This document shows, piece after piece, positions 29,786 through 37,368 of a DNA stretch of 43,695 bases. Every line of letters starts with the position of its first letter. Position 1 is the first letter of the stretch. The stretch is taken from positions 1-43,695 of IMG/VR virus record IMGVR_UViG_3300031825_000023; one strand, 5' to 3'. The position numbers and the translations under genes were made by a program. Origin of the DNA: a virus. The notes beneath the pieces were generated by a model that made no database searches, was not told the DNA's origin, and saw only the letters and a program-made list of their open reading frames with translations.

Positions 29786-30963
29786 TGGCATCCCCCACCG
29801 CCCCGACCGTCGATGCGACCGGCATCAGTGCCCCGTCGTTCGCGAGCATCCTGGCGTACCTTCAGGCCACCTACCGGTCGATCTTCGGCTCAGACGTCTA
29901 CCTTGGGAATGACTCGCAGGACGGCCAGTTCCTCGGGATCGTCGCGGCGGCGATCAACGATGCGAATGCCGCCACTGTCGCGGTCTACAACAGCTTCAGC
30001 CCAGCCACCGCTCAGGGCAATGGCCTGTCTTCGAACGTCAAGATCAATGGCATCGCGCGCCTGGTGCCGACGAACAGCACCGTGAACGTGACCGTCACGG
30101 GCGTGGCCGGAACGACGATCACCAATGGCGTGGTCGCCGACGTGAACAATGTGAACTGGAACCTGCCGGCCAGCGTGGTGATTCCTCCGGGTGGGTCGGT
30201 CATCGTGACCGCAACCTGCGCGGTCGTCGGGGCTGTCTCGGCGGCCATTGGCACGGTCACCAAGATCCAGACGCCGACCTACGGATGGCAGTCGGTCACC
30301 AATGCGTCGACGGCTTCGCCGGGTTCGCCTGTCGAGACGGATGCGGCCCTGCGCGTGCGTCAGGGGTACAGCGTCGCTCAGCCCGCCCTCACAGTGTTGG
30401 CGAGCACCCTCGGGGCAATCAAGGCCGTGACCGGCGTCACCCAGGCGGTCATCTACGAAAACGACACCAACGCGACCGACTCGAATGGATTGCCTCCGCA
30501 TTCCATCGCAGCGGTTGTGCTGGGTGGCGCGGCCATCGATATCGCCACGGCAATCGCCAACAAGAAGACGCCCGGCACGTACACCTACGGGACGACTTCG
30601 CAAGTCGTGACCGACAGCATCGGAGTGGCACACACGATCCGGTTCTACGTCCCGACCAATCAGGCGATCACCGTTGCAGCAACCCTCAAGGCATTGGCGG
30701 GCTATACCTCGGCGATCGGGGTGGCAGTCCAGACGGCCATCTCGAACTACATCAACGCGGTGGCGATCGGCGGCGGCGCTGCTGCAGGCGTCGAATGGGA
30801 TGGGTGCATCGCCGCGGCAAAGAGCGTCATCGGAGCGAACACCTTCAAGATCGAGGCCCTCACTCTCACGGGCCCGGGAGGTGCTGGAACCCCGGATGTG
30901 CCCCTTGCGTTCAACCAGATCGCGACCTGCGCGCCGGCGAGCGTGACGCTGACGGTGACCTGA
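29785..30963 (+). CDS. baseplate J-like protein (gp47-like)
   Basis: A 392-residue protein. The core FASILAYLQATYRSIFGSDVYLGNDSQDGQFLGIVAAAINDANAATVAVYNSFSPATAQGNGLSSNVKINGIAR and the DAALRVRQGYSVAQPALTVLASTLGAIKAVTGVTQAVIYEN segment are diagnostic of gpJ-family wedge proteins. It forms the baseplate periphery with the neighbouring genes. Confidence 0.93.
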   Translation: MASPTAPTVDATGISAPSFASILAYLQATYRSIFGSDVYLGNDSQDGQFLGIVAAAINDANAATVAVYNSFSPATAQGNGLSSNVKINGIARLVPTNSTVNVTVTGVAGTTITNGVVADVNNVNWNLPASVVIPPGGSVIVTATCAVVGAVSAAIGTVTKIQTPTYGWQSVTNASTASPGSPVETDAALRVRQGYSVAQPALTVLASTLGAIKAVTGVTQAVIYENDTNATDSNGLPPHSIAAVVLGGAAIDIATAIANKKTPGTYTYGTTSQVVTDSIGVAHTIRFYVPTNQAITVAATLKALAGYTSAIGVAVQTAISNYINAVAIGGGAAAGVEWDGCIAAAKSVIGANTFKIEALTLTGPGGAGTPDVPLAFNQIATCAPASVTLTVT

Positions 30964-30964
30964 T

Positions 30965-31624
30965 ATGGCATCTTCTTCCGATTACACCGCGCTGATCACC
31001 AGCGAGCATGCGGACAAGCCGAACTTCGTCGCCCTCGTCGCTGCGGTCGCGGGGGCAATGGCCGATGCAAACAATGCTGTGCGCGCGCTGGATGCTGCGT
31101 TCGACCTCGATACGGCGATTGGCGTCCAACTCGATGCCGTGGGCCTGTGGATCGGCTTCTCCCGCTACATCAGCACGCCGCTGAACGTTTACTTCTCACT
31201 CGACATCGCTGGGCTGGGTTTCGATCAAGGGAGCTGGCAGGGGCCGTTCGATGGCTCGCAGGGCCTGACGCGGTTGGACGATGCCACCTACCGCACGATG
31301 CTTCGGGTCAAGATCGGAGCGAACCACTGGGACAGCACGATGCCGAGCTTCTTGAGCATCGCGTCCCAGATCTTCGCGGGCACGGGAACCCTCCTGTTCG
31401 GCTCGGATAACCAGGACATGACGATGAGCGTGTACGTGGGCGGCACCCCGGCCCCGGCCGTGCTCCTCGCGCTGCTGAAGAACAGCTATTCCGCGCTGAA
31501 GCCTGAGGGCGTCGGAGCCTTCTACTACAAGCCATCAGTGGACAGCATGCCCTTCTTTGGCTTCGACATTCAGACCTCGAACGTCGCCGGCTTTGATGCC
31601 GGGGCATGGTCGATCCCGCTCTAA
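30965..31624 (+). CDS. DUF2612 baseplate/tail protein
   Basis: A 219-residue protein, YTALITSEHADKPNFVALVAAVAGAMADANNAVRALDAAFDLDTAIGVQLDAVGLWIGFSRYI, characteristic of DUF2612 (gp48/gpI-like). It follows the J-like gene and precedes the fibre, fitting a fibre-attachment role. A terminator follows it. Confidence 0.87.
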   Translation: MASSSDYTALITSEHADKPNFVALVAAVAGAMADANNAVRALDAAFDLDTAIGVQLDAVGLWIGFSRYISTPLNVYFSLDIAGLGFDQGSWQGPFDGSQGLTRLDDATYRTMLRVKIGANHWDSTMPSFLSIASQIFAGTGTLLFGSDNQDMTMSVYVGGTPAPAVLLALLKNSYSALKPEGVGAFYYKPSVDSMPFFGFDIQTSNVAGFDAGAWSIPL

Positions 31625-31647
31625 GTCTGTCCCAGACTCATTTCCAG

Positions 31648-31672
31648 GCCCGCCTTGAGCGGGCTTTTCTTC
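31648..31672 (+). terminator. intrinsic terminator before the tail fibre gene
   Basis: GCCCGC-CTTGA-GCGGGC followed by TTTTCTTCG. Confidence 0.8.
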
Positions 31673-31694
31673 GTTCATTTCCAACAGGAATCTC

Positions 31695-32735
31695 ATGGCA
31701 ACAAACGACTTCCTACCGTTTGCCGCGGCGGGTGGCGCGAACGTGGTTTCGCAGGCCACCTATGCAGGCCTTGCCGCGCTCAGCACGGGCTATCAAGCCG
31801 GTGTGGCGCAGAGCGCTCAGCTCAACAAGACTTGGCGCCAATCCTCGATCATGGCGGCGGTTGTCGCGCAGGTCATCGCCGATGTGACCGGACAGAATGC
31901 CGTTGACGATGGCACGACGGCAACTCTGGTGGCGAACCTGAAGAGCGCTATCGACCGCATGGCGGGTGGAAGCAGCCGAGTGCTCGGGCTTGTCGGTGGC
32001 AACAACATCACCACGCCGAATACGCAGTTCGACCTTTCTGCGGCGTCCGTCGACTTCCGCAATCCGACGACCGGAGAAACTCCCAGCGTCACCGGCGTCG
32101 CGACGATCACCAACAACATTCTGACGGCAGGCCCTGCTGCGAATGGTCGAGACCAGGCTAGCGTGTTCACCGCGTCGAGCTGGGTGCACTTCTACTTCAT
32201 CTTCAACCCGACGACATCGACGGTTGCGACGATCAGCAGCGCAAGCGCTCCCCCGACGGGACCGACGCTGCCCACCGGGTACACCTCGTGGGCCTATGCG
32301 GGTGCCGTCTACTTGAGCTCCGGTTCGGCGCTGCTGTCCGTCCGATTCAAAGGCGCGCGCGCGGCTTATGACTCAAGCCAAGTGGTGCTTTCGGGCGGCG
32401 GCAATACGACCGCCACAGCCGTGTCTCTCGCGGCTGTCATTCCAGCAAACGCACTTGCCTTGACCGTTCTCATCGTGAGCGCGGCTTTGACCGCGACCGC
32501 AGGGGGCGTCTATTCGATGACATCGTTTGTCGAAGTACTGGCAAACGCAGCCACGTATCAATGTGGCCTATCCGGTACGGGGGGCGCAAATGCAGTGTTC
32601 GCCATATCGGGTGGCTCGACTGAGATGGCGAACGTAGGTCAGCAGATCTTCTATCGAAGCACGATCGCGGCAGGCGCGGGCGCCGCGGTTAGCTTGGCCA
32701 TCAATGGCTACAAGATGCCCAACGGAGGAGAGTGA
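31695..32735 (+). CDS. tail fibre protein
   Basis: A 346-residue protein rich in Ala, Gly, Ser and Thr. Residues 1-95 (MATNDFLPFAAAGGANVVSQATYAGLAALSTGYQAGVAQSAQLNKTWRQSSIMAAVVAQVIAD) form the phage-fibre attachment region seen in many tail fibres. The rest is beta-rich and would bind the receptor. No chaperone-like gene of recognisable family follows, but a 52-residue protein does. Confidence 0.87.
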   Translation: MATNDFLPFAAAGGANVVSQATYAGLAALSTGYQAGVAQSAQLNKTWRQSSIMAAVVAQVIADVTGQNAVDDGTTATLVANLKSAIDRMAGGSSRVLGLVGGNNITTPNTQFDLSAASVDFRNPTTGETPSVTGVATITNNILTAGPAANGRDQASVFTASSWVHFYFIFNPTTSTVATISSASAPPTGPTLPTGYTSWAYAGAVYLSSGSALLSVRFKGARAAYDSSQVVLSGGGNTTATAVSLAAVIPANALALTVLIVSAALTATAGGVYSMTSFVEVLANAATYQCGLSGTGGANAVFAISGGSTEMANVGQQIFYRSTIAAGAGAAVSLAINGYKMPNGGE

Positions 32736-32737
32736 TC

Positions 32738-32896
32738 ATGAAGCACGCATTTATCAACGCAGACGGGATCCTCACCGCGTGGGGCTTCGTGGAAAGCAAC
32801 GGCGAAGACCAGAAGGTCGAGGTGCCTGAGGACTTCCACCTCGAGCCCGGCAAGTGGCGGCTGGAGGGCGGCAATTGGGTCGCGGTTGCTGCATGA
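32738..32896 (+). CDS. small fibre-associated protein (52 aa)
   Basis: ATG 32738 follows GGAGGAG and opens MKHAFINADGILTAWGFVESNGEDQKVEVPEDFHLEPGKWRLEGGNWVAV. The product is short, acidic and beta-like. Such small proteins often follow fibre genes in proteobacterial phages. It overlaps the next gene as ATGA. A role in fibre assembly is only suggested by position. Confidence 0.72.
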   Translation: MKHAFINADGILTAWGFVESNGEDQKVEVPEDFHLEPGKWRLEGGNWVAVAA

Positions 32897-33135
32897 ATCT
32901 CGACCTCACCCAGATCGCACTTTTCGTACTGAGCGCAGGCATGGCCATCCTTGGCTGGTTCTGCCGCCAAATCTGGGCGGCCATCGACGACTTGCGGAAA
33001 GACGCCGCCAAGTTGCGCGAGGAGCTGCCAAAGGAGTACGTCCCGCTGGCTCGCATGGATGCCATGTTCGACAAGCTGGACGCGAAGCTCGATCGACTCT
33101 TCGACCGAATCGACCAGAAGGCTGACAAGCCATGA
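32893..33135 (+). CDS. single-pass membrane coiled-coil protein in the lysis region
   Basis: An 80-residue protein with one N-terminal membrane helix (IALFVLSAGMAILGWFCRQIW) and a coiled-coil, charged C-terminus (LRKDAAKLREELPKEYVPLARMDAMFDKLDAKLDRLFDRIDQKADK). It is coupled by ATGA to the genes on both sides and directly precedes the endolysin. It could be a lysis accessory or inner-membrane spanin-like protein; no family proves this. Confidence 0.75.
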   Translation: MNLDLTQIALFVLSAGMAILGWFCRQIWAAIDDLRKDAAKLREELPKEYVPLARMDAMFDKLDAKLDRLFDRIDQKADKP

Positions 33136-33614
33136 AGACCAGCCCTGACGGCCTCGCTGTCCTGCAGTTCTATGAGACCTGCAAGCTGACCGCCTATCCC
33201 GACCCGGGAACTGGCGGCGCTCCGTGGACGATCGGATGGGGCGACACCGGCCCCGATGTTGTTTCCGGCTTGACGATCACCCAAGCTGACGCGGATGCAC
33301 GGCTTGCCAAGCGCCTGGTGCGGGAGTTCGAGCCCTGCATCAACTCCTCTGTGCATCGCCACCTCGAACAGCGTCAATTCGATGCGCTGGTTTCGCTTGT
33401 CTACAACATCGGGACGCCGAACTTCATCAGCTCGACCCTTCTTCGCAAATTGAATTCTGGCGACATCGAAGGGGCGAGCGCGCAGATCCTCGTGTGGAAC
33501 AAGTCAAAGGGCAGGGTGATGCTTGGCCTTCGCCGCCGGCGCGCATCCGAACAAGCCCTGTTCGACGGCATGAGTCCAAGCCTTGCGATTGCGCTGGGTC
33601 AGGAGGTGCGCTGA
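33132..33614 (+). CDS. endolysin, GH24 lysozyme
   Basis: A 160-residue soluble lysozyme without signal peptide. The active-site region reads YETCKLTAYPDPGTGGAPWTIGWG: catalytic Glu15, Asp24 and Thr33 of the GH24/T4-lysozyme pattern. The C-terminal FDALVSLVYNIGTPNFISSTLLRKLN and GLRRRRASEQALFDG are conserved too. It hydrolyses peptidoglycan at the end of infection once released by the holin. Confidence 0.93.
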   Translation: MKTSPDGLAVLQFYETCKLTAYPDPGTGGAPWTIGWGDTGPDVVSGLTITQADADARLAKRLVREFEPCINSSVHRHLEQRQFDALVSLVYNIGTPNFISSTLLRKLNSGDIEGASAQILVWNKSKGRVMLGLRRRRASEQALFDGMSPSLAIALGQEVR

Positions 33615-33676
33615 TGTGCTGCTACTGCGGAAGCTCGAATCACAAGCTCGCTCTATGCCCATGGCGTAGACGTTGA
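33614..33676 (+). CDS. 20-residue zinc-knuckle peptide
   Basis: ATG 33614 overlaps the endolysin stop (TGATG). The peptide MCCYCGSSNHKLALCPWRRR has exactly the C-x2-C-x4-H-x4-C spacing of a retroviral-type zinc knuckle (Cys2, Cys5, His10, Cys15) and an Arg-rich end. Similar tiny genes occur next to lysis genes in other phages. It is too short for usual gene callers. Nucleic-acid binding is likely; the role is unknown. Confidence 0.65.
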   Translation: MCCYCGSSNHKLALCPWRRR

Positions 33677-33695
33677 CCATCAACCAAACCATAGG

Positions 33696-33716
33696 AACCC
33701 GCTTCGGCGGGTTTTT
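33696..33716 (+). terminator. intrinsic terminator after the endolysin block
   Basis: AACCCGC-TTCG-GCGGGTT followed by TTT. Confidence 0.85.
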
Positions 33717-33722
33717 GCATTT

Positions 33723-34268
33723 ATGGACCTCAAGAACGAGCATGAGAAACATGACACCTTGACGGAGGATGTGTTCTACCCCGATCACACCCAGCGCACG
33801 GAATCGCCGACCTTCCTGAAGACGAAGGCGGTAGGCCACAAGGCAAAGCTCCCGTGCTCGATCTCGGGCCATGTCGACGGCACCGAGTACCACCATGTCT
33901 TCCTTGAATGGGCCTTCGCCGATGGGGTGGACTGGGAGACCGTCAAGGGCGTGGCGACCGGCAAGATCACCGAGCTGCCGGTGCTCGACCTGCACACCGA
34001 CCAGCCGACCGGCGAGATGTACCCGGCCAAGCAGTCGCTGATCTGGGTCATCACCACCCTGACCGAGGCGCGCGGCTTTGACTGGGAAGCCTTCGACCCC
34101 GCAAAGCCCGAGACCTTCGTGGATGACATGGCAAACATGCTCGTCCTGCATTCGAAGTTCCACCGGCTGAAGGATCACGGCATCCACGTCATGAGCTTCC
34201 CGGAATGGTGTTTCCAAGCATGGCCGCGAAAGGCCGGCTTCGTGTTCACCCCTGACGAGCAAGCCTGA
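33723..34268 (+). CDS. HNH-like protein of the late region
   Basis: A 181-residue protein. LPCSISGHVDGTEYHHVFLEWAFADGVDWETVKG and HSKFHRLKDHGIHVMSFPEW resemble an HNH/His-Me arrangement: a paired His after a beta turn, and a later H...H segment. I cannot name a family with certainty. It lies alone between two terminators, in the lysis region, with no Shine-Dalgarno of note before ATG 33723. A DNA-nuclease or regulatory role is open. Confidence 0.7.
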   Translation: MDLKNEHEKHDTLTEDVFYPDHTQRTESPTFLKTKAVGHKAKLPCSISGHVDGTEYHHVFLEWAFADGVDWETVKGVATGKITELPVLDLHTDQPTGEMYPAKQSLIWVITTLTEARGFDWEAFDPAKPETFVDDMANMLVLHSKFHRLKDHGIHVMSFPEWCFQAWPRKAGFVFTPDEQA

Positions 34269-34286
34269 TCGCCAACCCCTCAACCT

Positions 34287-34312
34287 GCCGCCTCCGGGCG
34301 GCTTTCTTCTTT
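34287..34312 (+). terminator. intrinsic terminator
   Basis: GCCGCC-TCCG-GGCGGC followed by TTTCTTCTTT, directly before the holin gene. Confidence 0.8.
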
Positions 34313-34323
34313 CTGGAGCGCCA

Positions 34324-34545
34324 ATGAACAAGGTCAAGCTTCCCGTCCTCATCGCCATGGGCGTTGTCGGCTACATCGCCTACGGCCTCATCGCCTACTT
34401 CGTTGACCGCTCGCAGATGGGCGGATTCCTCGCCCTGAACATTTCGATGGTCACCGGCACGATCGGCCTGGCGCTGCGCGATATGCAGTACCCGAACGAG
34501 ACGCCGCCTTCCGATCCGGCTGCGCCGCCCAAGGACGCCCCGTGA
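34324..34545 (+). CDS. probable holin, two membrane helices
   Basis: A 73-residue protein with two hydrophobic segments (about 6-26, LPVLIAMGVVGYIAYGLIAYF, and 33-50, GGFLALNISMVTGTIGLAL) and a proline/aspartate-rich end. ATG 34324 follows CTGGAG. Size, topology and its place beside the endolysin point to a class II-like holin. Confidence 0.72.
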   Translation: MNKVKLPVLIAMGVVGYIAYGLIAYFVDRSQMGGFLALNISMVTGTIGLALRDMQYPNETPPSDPAAPPKDAP

Positions 34546-34703
34546 TCGCCGTCCTGGCCCTCATCGCGCTGCTCGCCATCCAAGCGCCCGAGAGCTGCCA
34601 CCCGCTGGTCGTTCCCATCGCTCCCTCGCACCAGGTCGCGCCCATCGAGGGCATGCCTGTTCTCGTCGACGGCGCCGCCGTCTCCCTTCACTGCAAGTTC
34701 TAA
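34542..34703 (+). CDS. small exported protein (53 aa)
   Basis: GTG 34542 overlaps the holin stop as GTGA. The product starts with a hydrophobic segment (VIAVLALIALLAIQAPES) and has two Cys that could form a disulfide in the periplasm. It precedes a lipoprotein gene. Together they could form an outer-membrane disruption pair, but neither is a recognisable Rz/Rz1. Confidence 0.6.
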   Translation: MIAVLALIALLAIQAPESCHPLVVPIAPSHQVAPIEGMPVLVDGAAVSLHCKF

Positions 34704-34718
34704 CCCAAGGAAATCACC

Positions 34719-35144
34719 ATGAAACGCATCGCGCTCATCTTCGCTGTTGGCCTCTCGATCCTCCTGGCCGCATGCACCTCGACCGGTGGCATCGTGGCCC
34801 CCACCCCGTCACAGGTCCAGCAGATCGTCACCAGCTTCTGCCCCACGGTCAACGCCGACCTGCAGGTGCTGTCCACGTCGCCGGCTGTCAGTCCTCCGCT
34901 GCAAGCGCAGTTCAAGACGATTCTGTCGATCAATCAGGAAGTCTGTGCAGCCGGGTCCGGTGTGACGATCACGAATCTGCAGACGCTGAATACGCAGGTC
35001 GTTCAGGCCGCGATCGCTGTGCTTCTGCTCAACCCTGAGATTCCGAACCAGCCGGCAATCCTGCTCGCCCTGCAGCTCGGCGCGCCACTGATTCAGCAGG
35101 CGATCACGCAGTTGCAGGCTGCGGCTCCGGTGGCTGGATCGTGA
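34719..35144 (+). CDS. lipoprotein of the lysis region
   Basis: A 141-residue protein with a lipoprotein signal: MKRIALIFAVGLSILLAAC, lipobox LAAC with acylated Cys19. The mature part is helical and Gln/Leu-rich (QVVQAAIAVLLLNPEIPNQPAILLALQLGAPLIQQAI). It may serve as an outer-membrane lysis factor or as an exclusion lipoprotein. Family not recognised. Confidence 0.8.
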   Translation: MKRIALIFAVGLSILLAACTSTGGIVAPTPSQVQQIVTSFCPTVNADLQVLSTSPAVSPPLQAQFKTILSINQEVCAAGSGVTITNLQTLNTQVVQAAIAVLLLNPEIPNQPAILLALQLGAPLIQQAITQLQAAAPVAGS

Positions 35145-35530
35145 GCCGATTCCTCACAGCCCTGCGCGTCGCGGAGGTCAGCGATGTCGCGGACGAGGGC
35201 CGCGGCCTTTGGGAGCTGATCGCCCCCTTGATCTACGAGTCAGACCTGACCGGCGACGTCTACCACGTCCCTGTCGGCTTCCGGACTGACTTCGCGAGCG
35301 TGCCCCGGGTGCCGATCGCATTCCTGCTCTGCGGGGACACGGCCAGCAAGCCGGCGTGCCTTCACGACGCGCTGTACACCGCCGATCCCGTCACAGGCAA
35401 GCACCCGGTACCAGATCGCTCCACGGCCGATGCGCTGCTCAAGGAGGCCGCACTCGTCGACGGCGTGCCGCGGTGGCGCGTGTGGCTCCTGTGGGTAGGC
35501 GTGCGGCTCGGCGGGGCCTCGCACTGGTAG
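35141..35530 (+). CDS. DUF1353 family protein
   Basis: GTG 35141 overlaps the lipoprotein stop as GTGA. The 129-residue product has YHVPVGFRTDFASVPRVPIAFLLCGDTASKPACLHDALY, then PDRSTADALLKEAALVDGVPRWRVWLLWVGVRLGG. This is the DUF1353 signature, common in phage late regions near lysis genes. Function not established. Confidence 0.9.
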   Translation: MSRFLTALRVAEVSDVADEGRGLWELIAPLIYESDLTGDVYHVPVGFRTDFASVPRVPIAFLLCGDTASKPACLHDALYTADPVTGKHPVPDRSTADALLKEAALVDGVPRWRVWLLWVGVRLGGASHW

Positions 35531-35560
35531 CTCCCCGGCCACACACATCGATGATCCAAC

Positions 35561-35590
35561 GCCCCCAGCTTCGGCCGGGGGGCTTTTTTC
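35561..35590 (+). terminator. late-operon terminator
   Basis: GCCCCC and GGGGGC form a stem with a GC-rich loop, followed by TTTTTTC. It closes the late operon just before the integration region. Confidence 0.85.
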
Positions 35591-35611
35591 GTTGGTGCCG
35601 ATGGAATGTGC

Positions 35612-35825
35612 TCAGTCTGCTCGGTAGGTTCTCGCCGCCAGCACCGCGGCCAACCGCTCCTCATCAGTCTCAGGCACTTCGCGCACGATCAGCGAGTCCT
35701 CGATCCGGACTGCCTCGGGGTGCTCTTTGCGGATCTGCTCCTCGGTCGCCTGGTGCCTGGTGCCTGGTGGTGGTCCAGCGGCCGGCCCACTTGATGCGCC
35801 AGCGGTAGGTGTCGATGGTCTTCAT
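35612..35825 (-). pseudogene. small gene broken by a 7-bp tandem duplication
   Basis: From ATG 35825 the minus strand reads MKTIDTYRWRIKWAGRWTTTRHQ and then goes out of frame at a repeat of GGCACCA (plus strand GGTGCCT twice, about 35754-35768). Removing one 7-bp copy gives ATEEQIRKEHPEAVRIEDSLIVREVPETDEERLAAVLAARTYRAD and a stop at 35612, 68 residues in all. The restored protein has the character of a known type of small phage proteins (TEEQI-x4-HPEA). So a functional gene was probably inactivated by strand slippage, or the read has an error. A LexA-like palindrome sits at its start. Confidence 0.75.
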
Positions 35826-35844
35826 ACTGGTTGAATATCCAGTA
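35825..35844. promoter_or_regulatory. LexA-box-like palindrome
   Basis: TACTGGTTGAATATCCAGTA is a palindrome with CTGG-N8-CCAG arms. It closely follows the SOS box pattern TACTGT-N8-ACAGTA (one symmetrical base change per arm). It abuts the start codon of the broken gene at 35612-35825 and overlaps a minus-strand TATACT element, so it could control that gene after DNA damage. Confidence 0.5.
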
Positions 35845-36000
35845 TAGAGCGGGGCAGAATGCGCGCATGGACCACATCCGCCAGATCGTCTGGTTGCTCA
35901 TCGAAAGGCCGGCATGGGTATGTGGCGCACCCTGAATCTGTAGGTACATCCGTAGGCACAATTTGCAGGATGCCTCGCAAACCCGCATGAATGCTAGCTC

Positions 36001-36023
36001 TTCGACTGACTCCCTCTCCGCCA
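36001..36023 (+). other. attP core: 3' end of a tRNA-Ser gene
   Basis: The 23 bases split exactly into a T-loop TTCGACT, stem GACTC, acceptor CCTCTCC, discriminator G and CCA. CCTCTCC-G-CCA is the usual 3' end of bacterial tRNA-Ser (5' GGAGAGG). The rest of a tRNA is absent, so this is a tRNA 3' fragment carried by the phage, as in many integrase attachment sites. Recombination here would restore the host gene. Confidence 0.8.
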
Positions 36024-36025
36024 AG

Positions 36026-36052
36026 ATAGCCCCACCAAGGGGCTATTTTTTT
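36026..36052 (+). terminator. terminator downstream of the attP core
   Basis: ATAGCCCC-ACCAA-GGGGCTAT with seven T directly after the tRNA-like core. It would end transcription of a reconstituted host tRNA after integration and isolate the integrase. Confidence 0.85.
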
Positions 36053-36186
36053 GCTGATTCCCACGAGAACACAGCAAAATCAGGCACTTAGCAAGCGCGA
36101 GTGCCCACAAATCCCACGCCAACCCGCCCGAGTACACGGGCAGCGAGTAGGCATTTCTGTAGGCACCGCCGATCACCAGCGGAAAA

Positions 36187-37368
36187 ATGCCTACAGCGAA
36201 CACCCTGACAGACGCGATCTGCAAGCGCGCAGCGCCCTCCGACAAGCCGCAGAAGCTCTTCGACGGCCATGGCCTGCACCTCTTCATCACCCCGGCCGGC
36301 GGCAAGCGCTGGCGCATGTCCTACCGCTTCGGCGGAAAGCCGCAGACGGCCACCTTCGGGCCCTATCCACGGGTGAGCCTCGCCGATGCCAGGAAGCGCC
36401 GCGATGATCTGATGCAGGCGCTGGACCGCGGCGAGGACCCGAAGGCGAAGAAGGAGCCGAAGAAACCGGCGGACGTGCTCACCTTCCAGACGGCCTGCGA
36501 GAACTTCTGGAGAGGCCGCAAGGACATCACCTCGGGCTACCGGGACAACGCCCTGCGTGGGCTGGAGATGCACCTCTGGCCCACCCTGGGCGAGCTGCCC
36601 ATCACCGAGATCGACAAGCCAGCGCTGATGAAGGCGCTGCTGCGTATGGACGATGCCGGCAAACACGTCTACGTGCGACGCGTGCGTGTGTGGGCGGGCC
36701 AGGTGTTCGACTGGGCGGTCGAGCGCGGCGAGGCGAAGATGAACCCGGCGGCGCTCATCCGTCCGGACAAGGCGTTCGCCAAGCGCCCGGTCGAGAACTT
36801 CGCGGCGCTGGATATCACCGAGGTGCCGGCGTTCATGGAAAGGTTGTCGCTCGAGAAGGAGCTGCAGAGCGTGCTCGCCTGCAAGCTGCTCGCGCTCACC
36901 TGGGTGCGCACGAAGGAGCTGCGGGCCATGGAGTGGGACCAGGTCGACGGGGACATGTGGCGGGTGCCGGCGGGGAACATGAAGAAGCGCCGGGCGCACC
37001 TGGTGCCGCTATCCAGCCAGGCGCTCAAGCTGCTGGAGGTGCTGCGGGCCCGGCGCCGGCCGGCCAGTCCCTACGTGTTCCCGTCAGAGCATCGGGATGA
37101 CCGCCCCATGAGCGAGAACGCGGTGCTGTACCTGATCGCCCGCATGGGCTACCAGGGCCGCATGACGGGGCACGGCTGGCGCAGTGTCGGCAGCACCTGG
37201 GCCAACGAGAGAGAGATGAATCCGGACGCCATCGAGCGCCAGCTCTCGCATGCGCCGGATGACGAGGTGCGCGGCGTCTACAACCGCGCGGAGTATCTGG
37301 CGCAGCGTCGCGCCATTCTGCAAGGCTGGGCCGACTGGCTCATGCCGGATCCGGCAGCCGCAGCTTGA
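36187..37368 (+). CDS. int: tyrosine-recombinase integrase
   Basis: A 393-residue integrase. Residues 1 to about 90 form the DUF4102-type arm-binding domain (DAICKRAAPSDKPQKLFDGHGLHLFITPAGGKRWRMSYRFGGKPQTATFGPYPRVSLADARKRRDD). The catalytic part has Arg in LTWVRTKELRAMEWDQV, H-G-W-R in TGHGWRSVGSTWANE, H in QLSHAPDDEVRG and the nucleophile Tyr365 in GVYNRAEYL. It catalyses integration at tRNA-Ser. An arm-type repeat overlaps its first codons, so it may repress itself. Its 3' end overlaps the convergent Xis-like gene by 29 bp. Confidence 0.94.
   Translation: MPTANTLTDAICKRAAPSDKPQKLFDGHGLHLFITPAGGKRWRMSYRFGGKPQTATFGPYPRVSLADARKRRDDLMQALDRGEDPKAKKEPKKPADVLTFQTACENFWRGRKDITSGYRDNALRGLEMHLWPTLGELPITEIDKPALMKALLRMDDAGKHVYVRRVRVWAGQVFDWAVERGEAKMNPAALIRPDKAFAKRPVENFAALDITEVPAFMERLSLEKELQSVLACKLLALTWVRTKELRAMEWDQVDGDMWRVPAGNMKKRRAHLVPLSSQALKLLEVLRARRRPASPYVFPSEHRDDRPMSENAVLYLIARMGYQGRMTGHGWRSVGSTWANEREMNPDAIERQLSHAPDDEVRGVYNRAEYLAQRRAILQGWADWLMPDPAAAA

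Larger units (their letters stand above)
35939..36195. other. attP region with arm-type repeats
   Basis: Copies of GTAGGYA lie at 35939-35947 (TGTAGGTAC), 35951-35959 (CGTAGGCAC), 36146-36154 (AGTAGGCAT) and 36158-36166 (TGTAGGCAC). An inverted copy at 36187-36195 overlaps the integrase ATG. They flank a tRNA-like core at 36001-36023 and look like integrase arm-binding sites. Apart from these and the terminator at 36026, the 360-bp stretch from 35826 to 36186 holds no gene that I can support. Confidence 0.75.
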
